Source: Rhodosalinus halophilus
Lineage (GTDB): Bacteria; Pseudomonadota; Alphaproteobacteria; Rhodobacterales; Rhodobacteraceae
DNA length: 64,000 nt
Direction: 5' to 3'
Assembly: GCF_003298775.1 (NCBI RefSeq)
Contig: NZ_QNTQ01000006.1
Span: 434,001 to 498,000, forward strand
The notes under the pieces were generated by a model. That model had not been told where the DNA came from. It searched no databases and was given only the letters and a program-made list of their open reading frames with translations. Made by a program: the position numbers and the translations under genes. Positions 52,142-62,132 of this stretch are shown one piece after another; the first letter of the stretch is position 1, and every line of letters starts with the position of its first letter.

Positions 52142-52960
52142 ATGGCGGATCTGCCGGGAATCGTGGTGACGGGCGTCTCGGGGCGCATGGGGCGGATGCT
52201 CGTCGAGACCCTGCGCGACAGCGCACAGGCGCGGCTGATCGGGGCGCTGGAGCGTCCGGGCCACGACTGGATCGGCCGCGACCCGGGCGAGGCGATGGGG
52301 GGCGCGGCGCTCGGCGTGACGGTCACCGACGATGCGCTCGAGGCCTTCGCACGGGCGCATGCGGTGATCGATTTCACCACCCCCGAGGCGACGGTCGGTT
52401 ACGCCGACATCGCCGCGCAGGCGCGGCTCGTCCATGTGATCGGCACGACGGGCATGGACGAGGCGCAGCTCGCGCGGATCAAGGCCGCCGCGCGGCATGC
52501 GACGGTGATCCGGGCGGGCAACATGAGCCTTGGCGTCAATCTGCTGGTGCAGCTCACGCGGCGTGTGGCGGCGGCGCTCGATGCCGACTTCGACATCGAG
52601 ATCGTCGAGGCGCATCACCGGCACAAGGTGGACGCGCCCTCGGGCACCGCGCTCATGCTGGGCGCGGCCGCGGCCGAGGGACGGGGGGCGATCCTCTCGG
52701 AAGTCGCGGATCGCGCGCGCGACGGCATGACCGGCGCGCGGGAGCGTGGCGCCATCGGCTTTCACGCCCTGCGCGGGGGCGACATCGTGGGCGAGCACGA
52801 TGTGATCTTCGCGGGCGAGGGCGAGCGCATCGTGCTGCGCCATGTGGCCACCGACCGCGCGATCTTCGCCCGCGGCGCGCTCAAGGCCGCGCTCTGGGGA
52901 CAGGGGCAGGGCCCGGGCGCGTTCGACATGGTCGATGTGCTGGGGCTGTCGGGCCTCTGA
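52142..52960 (+). CDS. dapB: 4-hydroxy-tetrahydrodipicolinate reductase
   Basis: DapB reduces hydroxy-tetrahydrodipicolinate in the lysine/diaminopimelate pathway. The 272-residue protein has the nucleotide motif [12 protein letters not shown] and the substrate signature [15 protein letters not shown], with catalytic His and Lys. The start follows GAGGGATCGAC. The preceding pathway enzyme, dapA, is encoded at the right end of the window on the other strand. Confidence 0.96.
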   Translation: MADLPGIVVTGVSGRMGRMLVETLRDSAQARLIGALERPGHDWIGRDPGEAMGGAALGVTVTDDALEAFARAHAVIDFTTPEATVGYADIAAQARLVHVIGTTGMDEAQLARIKAAARHATVIRAGNMSLGVNLLVQLTRRVAAALDADFDIEIVEAHHRHKVDAPSGTALMLGAAAAEGRGAILSEVADRARDGMTGARERGAIGFHALRGGDIVGEHDVIFAGEGERIVLRHVATDRAIFARGALKAALWGQGQGPGAFDMVDVLGLSGL

Positions 52961-53055
52961 TCGGCGAAATCCCGCGCATTCGAGCGAAAGTCTTGATTTG
53001 ATGCAGGCGCGGCGCATCTTCCCCCGCTGGAGCTAACCGAGGGGACAGAACCGCC

Positions 53056-53412
53056 ATGCGCATGTTCGCCGCCGCCGCGCTCGCCGCCACGACGGTCTCC
53101 GCCGCGCCCGCCGCGGCCGATTTCGCGCGGATCCAGAACGAGACCCAGTTTCGCGAGGTCGTCCAGGGGCGCACGCTCGCCTATCCGCTGGTCCGCCTGC
53201 GGGTCACGCCGGATGGCCGCATCACCGGCACAGGCGCCGGCCGCGAGGTCTCGGGCCAGTGGCAGTGGCAGGACGGCCTGTTCTGCCGCGATCTCTACTG
53301 GGGCGAGCGCGAACTGGGCTACAACTGCCAGACCGTCGAGGTGCGGGGCGACACCGTCCGCTTCACCTCGGACGCGGGCGAAGGGGATCACGCGGATTTC
53401 CGGCTGCGCTGA
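53056..53412 (+). CDS. Small exported protein of unknown function
   Basis: The 118-residue product has a signal peptide (cleavage after APAAA, near residue 21) and a compact beta-rich domain with two Cys (GLFCRDLYWGERELGYNCQT) likely to form a disulphide. It ends in DHADFRLR. Homologues next to dapB are sometimes mis-named dihydrodipicolinate reductase, which this is not. It converges on gap with only 4 bp between stops. Confidence 0.75.
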   Translation: MRMFAAAALAATTVSAAPAAADFARIQNETQFREVVQGRTLAYPLVRLRVTPDGRITGTGAGREVSGQWQWQDGLFCRDLYWGERELGYNCQTVEVRGDTVRFTSDAGEGDHADFRLR

Positions 53413-53416
53413 GACC

Positions 53417-54415
53417 TCAGCCGCGCGCCGCCATGCGGCGCACCACGTCGAGCATCCGGCAGGAATAGCCCCATTCGTTGTCGTACCAGCCGAAGACGCG
53501 CAGCAGGCCGGTCGCGTTGACCGAGGTTTCGGGTCCGGCCATCACGACCGACTCGCAGCGCCCGCGCAGATCCGACGAGACGAGCGGGGCGTCGGTCCAG
53601 CCGAAGACCGGCCCCTCCCGGGCGGCCGTGCGCAGACGATCGTTGACGGCCTCCGCCGTCACCGGCGCGCTCGTGGCCACGGTCAGGTCGATGCAGGAGA
53701 CGCTCGCGGTCGGCACGCGCAGCGCGCGCGCCTCCACCCGGCCCTCGAGATGGGGCAGGACCGTGCCGATGAGCTTGCCTGCCGAGGTGGTGGTGGGAAC
53801 CATCGACAGCGCCGCCGCGCGCGACCGTTCGGGCGTGCCGCGCGGCTTGTCGACGGTGGGCTGGCTGCCGGTGTAGCAATGCACGGTCGTCATATGCCCG
53901 CTTTCCACACCCCATGTCTCGTCGAGCAGGCGCAGCAGCGGCGCGAGCGCGTTGGTGGTGCAGGAGGCGTTGGAGACGACGGGCTGATCGGCCAGCGCGT
54001 CTTCATTGGCGCCAAGCACCACCGTGAGGTCGGCCGCCGGAGAGGGGCCGGAGATCAGCACGCGCCCGGCGCCGGCCGCGAGGCCCTGCCCGGCCACCTC
54101 GCGCGTGGTGGCGCGGCCCGTGCATTCCAGCAGCACGTCCACGCGCGACAGATCGAGCGCTGAGATGTCGGAGGCCTGCGTGAGCGGAATGCGATGCGGG
54201 CCGGTGACGAAGGCGCCCCCGTCCGCCGCCACCGGGTCGGGCCAGGGACCGAAGACGCTGTCGTAAGCGAAGAGATAGGCGAGCAGGTCGCCTGCCTCGA
54301 TGTCGTTGACGTGCACGAGTTCCACGCCCGGCGAGCCCGACAGGATCTGGCGGGCGAGCGTGCGGCCGATGCGGCCGAAGCCGTTGATCGCCACGCGGAT
54401 CGGGCGGTCTGTCAT
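53417..54415 (-). CDS. gap: Type I glyceraldehyde-3-phosphate dehydrogenase
   Basis: The enzyme oxidises glyceraldehyde-3-phosphate with NAD or NADP. The 332-residue protein has the Rossmann motif INGFGRIGRTLARQI and the catalytic Cys in SNASCTTNALAP. It also has the catalytic His in VHCYTGSQ and WYDNEWGYS at the C-terminus. The cofactor-specifying residue after strand 2 is Asp in VHVNDIEAGD, favouring NAD. It is monocistronic here, between convergent and co-oriented short genes. Confidence 0.96.
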   Translation of the reverse strand: MTDRPIRVAINGFGRIGRTLARQILSGSPGVELVHVNDIEAGDLLAYLFAYDSVFGPWPDPVAADGGAFVTGPHRIPLTQASDISALDLSRVDVLLECTGRATTREVAGQGLAAGAGRVLISGPSPAADLTVVLGANEDALADQPVVSNASCTTNALAPLLRLLDETWGVESGHMTTVHCYTGSQPTVDKPRGTPERSRAAALSMVPTTTSAGKLIGTVLPHLEGRVEARALRVPTASVSCIDLTVATSAPVTAEAVNDRLRTAAREGPVFGWTDAPLVSSDLRGRCESVVMAGPETSVNATGLLRVFGWYDNEWGYSCRMLDVVRRMAARG

Positions 54416-54446
54416 CTCAGCTCCTTGCGCGGCATGCTCGATCAGG

Positions 54447-54482
54447 CCTCGCGGCCTTCCTCGCGAGGACGCCCGTAAGGGC
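54447..54482. terminator. Two hairpins between the SDHAF4-like gene and gap
   Basis: CCTCGCG/CGCGAGG (54447-54468) and GCCC-GTAA-GGGC (54471-54482) lie after the leftward SDHAF4-like gene. No T-run follows, so termination is uncertain. Confidence 0.4.
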
Positions 54483-54504
54483 GGACGAGCGGCCCCGCGC
54501 GATT

Positions 54505-54684
54505 TCAGAAATCGATGGCGAGGCCCTTGCGTTCCCAGTCGCCGTAACGCACCGGCTCGGGGCCGTCGCGACCGCCGAGTTCTGGCGGCAGCTCCAGCGC
54601 CCTGGCCGTCCTGCGCCGCTCCTCGGCTTCGGCGAGTGCGCGCTGGGCTGCCGGCGGCAGCTCTTCGCGGGTATTGTCCGTCAT
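54505..54684 (-). CDS. DUF1674 / SDHAF4-like succinate dehydrogenase assembly factor
   Basis: The 59-residue protein has an Ala/Glu/Arg helix followed by the conserved C-terminal GPEPVRYGDWERKGLAIDF. This matches DUF1674, the family of SDHAF4/Sdh8 that protects and assembles flavinylated succinate dehydrogenase subunit A. The start at 54684 was preferred to an upstream in-frame ATG on length. It is divergent from rsmB. Confidence 0.88.
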   Translation of the reverse strand: MTDNTREELPPAAQRALAEAEERRRTARALELPPELGGRDGPEPVRYGDWERKGLAIDF

Positions 54685-54749
54685 GGCCTTCCCCTGCTCT
54701 GCTCCGGCTGATATAGCGCCGCTCCGCTCCGACGCCAAGCAGGTCACCC

Positions 54750-56039
54750 ATGTCCCGACGCCCGCGCCCCGCCGGCCGCGAGGGCCAGCCGGCCCGCCGC
54801 GCGGCGCTCTCGCTCTTTCTCGCCGTGCTCGAGGAGCGCCGCACGCTCGACGAGGCGGAGCCGGCGCTGCAGGGCCTCGCGCCGGAGGCGCGCGCGCGGG
54901 CCCGGCGTCTGGTGGCCGAGACCTTCCGTGGGCTTGCTCGGGCGGATGCGTTGCTCGCGCCGCACCTGCGGCGCAGGCCGCCCGCCGCGGCGCTCGCGGC
55001 CCTGCGGCTGGGCACCGTGGAGCTCGCGCAGGGTGGGGCCGCGCATGGCGTCGTCAACGACTGGGTTCAGATCGTCGCGGGCGCGGGCCGCAAACCTGCC
55101 GCCGCGCGCGGCATGGTGAACGCGGTGCTGCGGAAGATGGCCGCAGAAGCGCCCGAGAGATGGAAGACCCTGCCGGTGCCGGAGATGCCCGCCTGGCTGC
55201 GCGGGCCGGTGGCGGAGGCCTGGGGCGAGGCGGCGGCCGCGGCGATCGAGGCGGCGCATCTCGCCGGCGCGCCGCTCGACCTCACCGCGAAGGGCGATCC
55301 GGCGGCGCTGGCCGCGCGGCTGGGCGCCGAACTGCTGCCCACGGGGTCGCTGCGGCTGCCGCGCGGGGCGCAGGTCTCGGCGCTGCCGGGCTTCGCCGAG
55401 GGCGACTGGTGGGTGCAGGACGCGGGCGCGGCGCTGCCGGCGCTGGCGCTCGCGCCACGGCCGGCCGAGCGGGTGCTCGATCTCTGCGCCGCGCCGGGCG
55501 GCAAGACGATGCAGCTCGCCGCGGCCGGCGCGAAGGTGACGGCGGTGGATCTCTCGGCTGCGCGCCTCGAGCGGGTGTCGCAGAACCTTGCGCGCACCGG
55601 GCTGTCGGCCAGGTTGCTGGCCGAGGACGCGCGCGCGCACCAAGGCGGCCCCTACGAGGCGATCCTGCTCGACGCGCCCTGCTCGGCCACCGGCACCATC
55701 CGCCGCCACCCGGAACTGCCCCATATCCGCGACGGCAGCGGCGTCGCGGCCTTGTGTGCGTTGCAGGCGGAGCTCGTCGATCACGCGGTGCAGCTGCTCG
55801 CGCCGGGCGGGCGGCTGGTCTATTGCACCTGCTCGCTCCTGCCGGCCGAAGGCGAGGCACAGGCAGAGGCGGCGCTGGCGCGTCATCCGGGGCTGCGGCC
55901 CGATCCGGAGGCGCTCGACCTGCCTGGGATCGAGACGGACTGGCGCGTGCCGCAGGGCCTGCGCCTGCGCCCCGACCACTGGGCGCAGCGCGGGGGCATC
56001 GACGGCTTCTTCATCGCCGCGTTTCGCCGCGTGGCCTGA
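54750..56039 (+). CDS. rsmB: 16S rRNA m5C967 methyltransferase
   Basis: The 429-residue enzyme methylates C967 of 16S rRNA using SAM. It has an N-terminal NusB-like RNA-binding domain (residues 15-130). A Rossmann methyltransferase domain follows, with LDLCAAPGGKTMQLAA, the motif IV LLDAPCSATGT and the nucleophilic Cys in VYCTCSLLPAEGE. It is followed by the heparinase-like gene and purH, an order common in Rhodobacterales. Confidence 0.94.
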   Translation: MSRRPRPAGREGQPARRAALSLFLAVLEERRTLDEAEPALQGLAPEARARARRLVAETFRGLARADALLAPHLRRRPPAAALAALRLGTVELAQGGAAHGVVNDWVQIVAGAGRKPAAARGMVNAVLRKMAAEAPERWKTLPVPEMPAWLRGPVAEAWGEAAAAAIEAAHLAGAPLDLTAKGDPAALAARLGAELLPTGSLRLPRGAQVSALPGFAEGDWWVQDAGAALPALALAPRPAERVLDLCAAPGGKTMQLAAAGAKVTAVDLSAARLERVSQNLARTGLSARLLAEDARAHQGGPYEAILLDAPCSATGTIRRHPELPHIRDGSGVAALCALQAELVDHAVQLLAPGGRLVYCTCSLLPAEGEAQAEAALARHPGLRPDPEALDLPGIETDWRVPQGLRLRPDHWAQRGGIDGFFIAAFRRVA

Positions 56040-56081
56040 GGCGCGCAGCGCCACCGCGGCGACTCGCCTGACGGTGACTTC

Positions 56082-57893
56082 ATGCCGCGCCGCAGCTATC
56101 ATCGCACGGAACGGACCGCGCGGGCGGGAATGGGGCAGACGAGCAGACAACCGACAAGGCGCCGGGCCGTGCGATATGCGCGGCTGGCGAACCGCTATCA
56201 TGCCTGGCGGGCGAGCCTCGGCCGGCCGGCGACGGGGTTCGTGTCGCAGCCGGAGCCGCGCACCATCGGGAACCCGTCGCGCGGTCGGCAGCTGATCGCG
56301 GGGAACCTGATGTTCGCCGGGCATCTGGTCGAGGCACCGGAGGCCGATCTGTGGGATATCGAGGTGCCCGACGCGGCCTTCATCGACGAAACGCACGGGT
56401 TCGGCTGGCTCGACGACCTGGCGGCGACAGGAGACACCGCGGCGCGGCGACTGGCGCAGCGCTGGCTCGACGGCTGGATCGCGCGCTACGGGCGCGGGCG
56501 CGGGCCGGGCTGGAGCCCGGAGCAGGCCGCCCGACGCATGACGCGATGGCTGCATCATGCGCTTTTCCTGCTGCACGGGCAGTCGCCCGAAGGTCAGGCG
56601 GCGTATTTCCGCGCGCTCGCGACCCATGCGCGCTTCCTGGCCCGGCGCTGGCGCAAGACGCCGCCGGGCCTGCCGCGCTTCGAGGCGCTCTGCGGGCTGG
56701 TCCAGGCGGGGCTCGCGCTGGACGGTCTGCAACGGCTTCTCGCTCCGGCGGTCGGCGGGCTAGAGCGCGCGTGCCGAACGCAGATCGACGCCGATGGGGG
56801 GCTTGCGACCCGCAACCCAGAAGAGCTGATGGAAGTGCTCAGCCTGCTGACCTGGACCGACGCTGCGCTGCGTGCCGCTCACCGCGAGGCCGGTCCCGAG
56901 CATCGCGGAGCCATCGCCCGGATCGCGCCGACCCTCCGCAGCCTGCGCCACGCGGACGGAGCGCTCGCGCGGTTTCACGGGGGCGGAGGCGGCGCGGAGG
57001 GGCGTCTCGACGCCGCGCTGGCCGCGTCGGGCTCGCGCCGGTGGCGGGACGACGGGCTGGCGATGGGATACGCGCGGCTGTCCGCCGGCCGCACGACCGC
57101 AATCATAGACGCCGCGCCGCCGCCCCGCGGTGACGCGAGCATCGGCGCGCATGCCTCGACGCTGGCCTTCGAACTGACCTCCGGCCGCCGGCCGGTCATC
57201 GTGAATTGCGGCTCCGGCGCGAGCTTCGGCCCCGGATGGCGACGCGCCGGGCGCGCGACACCGTCGCATTCGACGGTGACCCTGGAGGGGCTGTCGAGCG
57301 CGCGGCTCGAAACCTCCGCGCCGGACGGCCGCTCGGACAGGGCGCCGCTCCGGGTGGCGCCGGCACGTGTGCCGGCCGTGACCACGCGTTCCCCCGAGGG
57401 CTGGATGTTCGAGGCGGGCCACGACGGCTATGTCGCCGAGTTCGGCCTCACCCACGCGCGCGTGCTCGAACTGTCGGCCGACGGGCGAACTCTTCGGGGT
57501 CAGGATCTCCTGCTCGCGCTCGAAGATGCCGACAAGCGCCGCTTCGACCGGGCGCTCGACGCCGGCAAGCTGCGCGGCATCGCCTGGCAGGCGCGGTTTC
57601 ATCTGCATCCCGACACCGATGCCGAACTCGATCTCGGCGGCACCGCGGTCTCCATCGCGCTGCGCTCGGGCGAAGTCTGGGTCTTTCGCGGCGACGCGGC
57701 GGCGCGACTGTCCCTCGAGCCGTCGGTATATCTCGAGCGCGGACGGCTCCGGCCGCGTGCGACGCAACAGATCGTTTTATCCGGCCGCGCGCTGGAGTAT
57801 GCCTCGCGCGTCCGCTGGTCGCTGGCCAAGACGGAGGACACCGCGCTGGCGGTGCGAGACCTCGCCTTCGGTGCGGCGGACGCCCTTGAATGA
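56082..57893 (+). CDS. Heparinase II/III family protein
   Basis: The 603-residue protein has an alpha-helical toroid N-terminal part and a beta-sandwich C-terminal part typical of heparinase II/III-like lyases ([20 protein letters not shown] near residue 445). No signal peptide is evident at the chosen start. The polysaccharide it acts on is unknown; homologues sit beside purH in many marine Rhodobacteraceae, and a role in surface glycan turnover is inferred only. [20 protein letters not shown] is a conserved N-terminal segment. Confidence 0.85.
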   Translation: MPRRSYHRTERTARAGMGQTSRQPTRRRAVRYARLANRYHAWRASLGRPATGFVSQPEPRTIGNPSRGRQLIAGNLMFAGHLVEAPEADLWDIEVPDAAFIDETHGFGWLDDLAATGDTAARRLAQRWLDGWIARYGRGRGPGWSPEQAARRMTRWLHHALFLLHGQSPEGQAAYFRALATHARFLARRWRKTPPGLPRFEALCGLVQAGLALDGLQRLLAPAVGGLERACRTQIDADGGLATRNPEELMEVLSLLTWTDAALRAAHREAGPEHRGAIARIAPTLRSLRHADGALARFHGGGGGAEGRLDAALAASGSRRWRDDGLAMGYARLSAGRTTAIIDAAPPPRGDASIGAHASTLAFELTSGRRPVIVNCGSGASFGPGWRRAGRATPSHSTVTLEGLSSARLETSAPDGRSDRAPLRVAPARVPAVTTRSPEGWMFEAGHDGYVAEFGLTHARVLELSADGRTLRGQDLLLALEDADKRRFDRALDAGKLRGIAWQARFHLHPDTDAELDLGGTAVSIALRSGEVWVFRGDAAARLSLEPSVYLERGRLRPRATQQIVLSGRALEYASRVRWSLAKTEDTALAVRDLAFGAADALE

Positions 57894-57913
57894 CTGTCCG
57901 GAGACGCCTGCCC

Positions 57914-59503
57914 ATGTCCGACCTCGTCCCCCTGCGCCGCGCCCTGATCTCGGTCTCCGACAAGACCGGCCTTGCCGACCTCGGTCAGGCGCTGGCCGCA
58001 CGCGGGGTGGAGCTGCTGTCCACCGGCGGCACGGCGCAGGCGCTGCGCGAGGCGGGATGCGACGTGACCGATGTGGCCGAGGTGACGGGACTGCCCGAGA
58101 TGATGGGCGGTCGGGTCAAGACCCTGCACCCGGCGATCCACGGCGGGCTGCTCGCGCTCCGCGAGGATCCGGCGCATCTGCAGGCGATGGAGTCGCATGG
58201 CATCGCGCCCATCGACCTTCTGGTGGTGAACCTCTACCCCTTCGAGGCGACCGTCGCCGCCGGCGCAGACGACGCGGACGCGATCGAGCAGATCGACATC
58301 GGCGGGCCGGCGATGATCCGCGCCGCGGCCAAGAACTACGCCCATGTCGCCGCGGTGGTGGACGTTGAGGACTATGCGGCGCTTCTGGCGGAGCTCGACG
58401 CGCAGGACGGCGCCACCTCGCTCGCCTTCCGCCGCGCGCTGGCGCTGACCGCCTTCGGCCGCACGGCGGCCTATGACGCGGCGGTGAGCGGCTGGATGGC
58501 GGAGACGCTGGGCGTCTTCGCGCCGCGGCGGCGGGTCGTCGGCGGCAGGCTGGCGCAGGAATTGCGCTACGGCGAGAACCCGCACCAGCGAGCGGCCTTC
58601 TATGCCGAGACGCATCCCGCGCCCGGCGTCGCCTCGGCGTCGCAGTTGCAGGGCAAGGCGCTCAGCTACAACAACATCAACGACACAGACGCGGCCTTCG
58701 CGCTCGCCTCCGAATTCCCGCCCGGGGACGGCGCGGCCTGCGTGATCGTCAAGCACGCCAACCCCTGCGGCGCGGCGCGCGGCGCCTCGGCGCTCGAGGC
58801 CTATCAAAGGGCGCGCGACTGCGACCCGGTGAGCGCCTTCGGCGGCATCGTGGCGCTGAACGTCCCGCTCGACGCCCGGACGGCGGAGGCGATCCTCGAA
58901 CTCTTCACCGAGGTCGTCATTGCGCCGGGCGTGGACGACGAGGCGCAGACGCTCTTCGCGCAGAAGCCCAATGTGCGTCTTCTGATCGCGCCGGGCATGG
59001 CCGACCCCGCCGCGCCGTCGCTCGCGGTGCGGCAGGTGGCGGGCGGCTGGCTCGTTCAGGACGCGGACACGCGGCTGGTCGCGCCCGGCGATCTGAAGAC
59101 GGTCACGGCGCGCGCGCCCTCGGAGGCGGAGATGCGCGACATGCTCTTCGCCTGGGCCGTGGCGAAGCACGTGAAGTCGAATGCGATCGTCTACGCGAAG
59201 GGCGGCGCGACCGTGGGTATCGGCGCGGGCCAGATGAGCCGCGTGGATTCGGCCCGCATCGCCGCGGAGAAGGCGCGCGCCATGGCCGAGGGCCTGGGCC
59301 TCGCGGAGCCGCCCACCGTGGGCGCGGCGGTGGCCTCGGACGCCTTCTTTCCCTTCGCGGACGGGATCGAGGCGCTCGCCGCGGCCGGCGCGACCGCGGT
59401 GATCCAGCCCGGCGGCTCGATGCGCGACGCCGAGGTGATCGCGGCGGCCGAGGCGCACGGGCTCGCGATGGTCTTCACCGGGGAGCGGCATTTTCGTCAC
59501 TGA
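57914..59503 (+). CDS. purH: Bifunctional AICAR transformylase / IMP cyclohydrolase
   Basis: PurH catalyses the last two steps of IMP synthesis. The 529-residue protein has the N-terminal MGS-like cyclohydrolase domain ([33 protein letters not shown]). The C-terminal transformylase domain has the catalytic Lys-His pair in [12 protein letters not shown]. The start 20 bp after the heparinase-like gene gives normal length. Copy 3 of the intergenic element follows the stop. Confidence 0.97.
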   Translation: MSDLVPLRRALISVSDKTGLADLGQALAARGVELLSTGGTAQALREAGCDVTDVAEVTGLPEMMGGRVKTLHPAIHGGLLALREDPAHLQAMESHGIAPIDLLVVNLYPFEATVAAGADDADAIEQIDIGGPAMIRAAAKNYAHVAAVVDVEDYAALLAELDAQDGATSLAFRRALALTAFGRTAAYDAAVSGWMAETLGVFAPRRRVVGGRLAQELRYGENPHQRAAFYAETHPAPGVASASQLQGKALSYNNINDTDAAFALASEFPPGDGAACVIVKHANPCGAARGASALEAYQRARDCDPVSAFGGIVALNVPLDARTAEAILELFTEVVIAPGVDDEAQTLFAQKPNVRLLIAPGMADPAAPSLAVRQVAGGWLVQDADTRLVAPGDLKTVTARAPSEAEMRDMLFAWAVAKHVKSNAIVYAKGGATVGIGAGQMSRVDSARIAAEKARAMAEGLGLAEPPTVGAAVASDAFFPFADGIEALAAAGATAVIQPGGSMRDAEVIAAAEAHGLAMVFTGERHFRH

Positions 59504-59515
59504 GCGCCGGGCAAA

Positions 59516-59580
59516 GGGGGCGCTGCCCCCGCCCGGCTGCGCCGGACTCCCCTTGGGGTATTCTTGGCAAGAGGAAGGAC
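59516..59580. repeat. Rhodobacteraceae-type intergenic element, copy 3 (variant)
   Basis: GGGGGCGCTGCCCCC and CCGGCTGCGCCGG hairpins are followed by CCTTGGGGTATTCTTGGCAA and GAGGAAGGACCG. It is the most divergent of the three copies but keeps the hairpin, GGTATT core and AAGGACCG tail, again after a rightward gene. Confidence 0.7.
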
Positions 59581-59606
59581 CGAAAGGTGCGAGAAGGGGC
59601 TGAACG

Positions 59607-60086
59607 GTGCGGCTGATGGCCTGGGTGACGGCGGCGGTCTTCGTGATCGACCAGGCACTGAAATACTACGTCGTGCATGTTCTGGCGCTGGCGCAGGTGC
59701 GGGCGATCGACGTCTGGCCGCCTTTCCTGAACCTGCGCATGGCCTGGAACACGGGGATCAACTTCGGGCTCTTCGCGGGCGGTTCGGATGCCGCGCGCTG
59801 GGTTCTGATCGGCCTCGCGCTGGCGATCTCGGCGGCGGTCGCGGTCTGGATGTGGCGCGACCCGCCGGGGCGCCTGGGCCTGATCTCGGCCGGGCTGCTC
59901 GTCGGCGGGGCGCTGGGCAATGTCGTGGACCGTCTGCTCTATGGCGCGGTGGCGGATTTCCTCAACATGTCCTGCTGCGGGATCGACAATCCCTTTTCCT
60001 TCAATGTCGCCGACATCTCGATCTTCGCGGGCGCCCTCGGGCTGGTGCTGTTCACCGGCGACGGGACGCGGAAAAAGGCCCCGTGA
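59607..60086 (+). CDS. lspA: Lipoprotein signal peptidase (signal peptidase II)
   Basis: LspA cleaves signal peptides of lipid-modified prolipoproteins in the inner membrane. The 159-residue protein has four membrane helices, and both catalytic aspartates are visible (NVVDRLLYG and FNVADISI). It appears to start at GTG 59607 after AAGGGGC. It is followed by a lipoprotein gene and the M16 peptidases, a cell-envelope cluster. Confidence 0.95.
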   Translation: MRLMAWVTAAVFVIDQALKYYVVHVLALAQVRAIDVWPPFLNLRMAWNTGINFGLFAGGSDAARWVLIGLALAISAAVAVWMWRDPPGRLGLISAGLLVGGALGNVVDRLLYGAVADFLNMSCCGIDNPFSFNVADISIFAGALGLVLFTGDGTRKKAP

Positions 60087-60134
60087 CGCGCGCGGGAGGA
60101 TCGGCTACATCTGCGCGCAGAGACGGAGGTGACG

Positions 60135-60653
60135 ATGCGGGCGATGCGCGCGACGGTGTTCGGACTGGCGCTTCTGGGCCTTGCGGGGTGCAGCGGCGAC
60201 GGCCGGCTGCGCGACCTGTCGAACCCGCCGGGCGGGCCCGAGGAGTTCGCCATCGTGCCGAACAAGCCGCTGCAGACGCCGCCCTCCTTTGCGGAGCTTC
60301 CGCCGCCGGCGCCGGGGCGCGCGAACCGCACGGACCTGACGCCCGGCGCGGATGCCGTGGCGGCCCTGGGCGGCGATCCGTCCCGGCTGACGGCCGCCGG
60401 CATCCCTGCCTCCGACGCCGCGCTGGTCGCGACCGCCTCGCGGTTCGGCGTGCCCGACAACATCCGCGCGCTGGTCGCGGCCGAGGACGCGGAGTTCCGC
60501 CGCGGCAAGGCGCGTTTCACCAATCTGCGGATCGTGCGGGTGGACCGCTACAATCAGGCCTACCGCAGCCAGTCGCTCGACGCTTTCGAGGCGCACCGGC
60601 GCTATCGCGCGGCGGGTGCGCGGACGCCCTCGGCCCCGCCGGAGCTGCGCTGA
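60135..60653 (+). CDS. DUF3035 family lipoprotein
   Basis: The 172-residue product has a lipobox (LLGLAGC) with the lipidated Cys near residue 18. A Pro-rich region (KPLQTPPSFAELPPPAPG) and a short helical C-terminus follow. It matches the DUF3035 proteins found after lspA in Rhodobacterales; the function is unknown. ATG 60135 is preferred to GTG 60129, with GGAGGTG just upstream. It would be a direct substrate of the adjacent LspA. Confidence 0.85.
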   Translation: MRAMRATVFGLALLGLAGCSGDGRLRDLSNPPGGPEEFAIVPNKPLQTPPSFAELPPPAPGRANRTDLTPGADAVAALGGDPSRLTAAGIPASDAALVATASRFGVPDNIRALVAAEDAEFRRGKARFTNLRIVRVDRYNQAYRSQSLDAFEAHRRYRAAGARTPSAPPELR

Positions 60654-60734
60654 GCGAGGTCACAAAGACGTAGAAGCGCTTGACCCGGCGCCCCGCCTGC
60701 CCAGCTATGGAGCAGACCGGAACGGAGGTGAGAC

Positions 60735-62132
60735 ATGCGGCGGCTGGCGGTCGCGCTCCTGGCGCTCGGAACAATCGTGTGGACCGGCGCTGCGGCGGCG
60801 GCGGAAAAGGTCACGGGCTTCACGCTCGACAACGGAATGGAGGTCGTGGTGATCGAGGATCACCGCGCGCCGCTGGTGGTCCACATGGTGTGGTATCGCG
60901 CCGGTGCCGCGGACGAGCCTCCGGGGCAGTCCGGCATCGCCCATTTCCTGGAGCATCTGATGTTCAAGGGCACGGACGAGCTCGGGCCGGGCGAATTCTC
61001 GGCCACCGTTGCGGCGCAGGGCGGATCCGACAACGCCTTCACCAGTTACGATTACACCGCCTATTTCCAGCGCGTCGCCGCGGACCGGCTGGGCCGCATG
61101 ATGCAGCTCGAGGCGGACCGGATGACCGATCTGGCGCTCGCCGACGAGGACGTGCGGACCGAACGCGGCGTTATCCTCGAGGAGCGCAACCAGCGGGTCG
61201 AGAACGAGCCGGGCGCGCTCTTTCGCGAGCAGACGGCGTCCGCGCTCTATCTCAACCACCCCTACGGCACGCCGGTCATCGGCTGGCGGCACGAGATCGA
61301 AGGATTGGACAAGGAGGCCGCCAAGGCCTTCTACCGCCGCTTCTACGCGCCCAACAACGCGATCCTGATCGTCGCCGGCGACACCACGCCCGAAGAGGTG
61401 CGGCGCCTGGCCGAAGAGCACTACGGGCCGATCCCGCCCAATCCCGAGGTCGGACCCCGCGCCCGGCCGCAGGAACCGCCGCATCTCGCGCCCCGGCGGC
61501 TCGTCATGGAGGATCCGCGCGTCGCGCAGCCCTACGTGCAGCGGCAGTATCTCGCGCCCGAGCGCGACCCGGGCGACCAGACGCGCGCGGCGGCGCTCGT
61601 GATCCTGGCGGAGCTGCTCGGCGGGGGGCAGACCTCGGTGCTGACGCGCAAGCTCCAGTTCGAGGAGCAGGTCGCCGTCTATGCCGGCGCCTTCTACGGA
61701 GCGACGAAGCGTGACGACGCACGCTTCAGCTTCGTCGTCGTGCCGGCCGAGGGCGTGACGCTTGGCGAGGCGGAGGCGGCCCTCGACGACACGCTCGCCG
61801 CGTTTCTGGAGGAGGGCGTGGACGCCGAACAGCTCGACCGGATCAAGTTCCAGCTCCGCGCCTCGCGGATCTACGAGCAGGACGATGTCGAGGCGCTCGC
61901 CAACCGCTACGGTCGCGCGCTGGCCTCGGGCCTCACGCTCGAGGACGTCGCGGCCTGGCCCGAGGTGCTCCAGTCGGTGACGGAGCAGGATCTGCTCGCC
62001 GCGGCGCGCGAGGTTCTGGTGCCCGAACGATCGGTGACGGGCTGGCTGACCACCGCAGAGGGCGGGGCGCCGGGGGCGAACGGCGTGCCGCGCGAGGCAG
62101 GCGCGGTTTCTCCCGAGGAGGTGACGCAATGA
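60735..62132 (+). CDS. M16 family zinc metallopeptidase, catalytic partner
   Basis: The 465-residue periplasmic protein has a signal peptide (residues 1-22) and the inverted zinc motif HFLEH near residue 70. The distal Glu is in ERGVILEERNQR, so this is the catalytically competent member. The C-terminal peptidase-like domain follows. Its stop overlaps the start of a second M16 gene that lacks the motif, so the two probably form a heterodimeric chamber for peptides or unfolded proteins. Confidence 0.92.
   Translation: MRRLAVALLALGTIVWTGAAAAAEKVTGFTLDNGMEVVVIEDHRAPLVVHMVWYRAGAADEPPGQSGIAHFLEHLMFKGTDELGPGEFSATVAAQGGSDNAFTSYDYTAYFQRVAADRLGRMMQLEADRMTDLALADEDVRTERGVILEERNQRVENEPGALFREQTASALYLNHPYGTPVIGWRHEIEGLDKEAAKAFYRRFYAPNNAILIVAGDTTPEEVRRLAEEHYGPIPPNPEVGPRARPQEPPHLAPRRLVMEDPRVAQPYVQRQYLAPERDPGDQTRAAALVILAELLGGGQTSVLTRKLQFEEQVAVYAGAFYGATKRDDARFSFVVVPAEGVTLGEAEAALDDTLAAFLEEGVDAEQLDRIKFQLRASRIYEQDDVEALANRYGRALASGLTLEDVAAWPEVLQSVTEQDLLAAAREVLVPERSVTGWLTTAEGGAPGANGVPREAGAVSPEEVTQ

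Noticed and set aside
53056-53412. Second dihydrodipicolinate reductase
   Set aside because: The exported 118-residue protein lacks the nucleotide fold and the DapB signature; the name would be inherited only from its neighbour.
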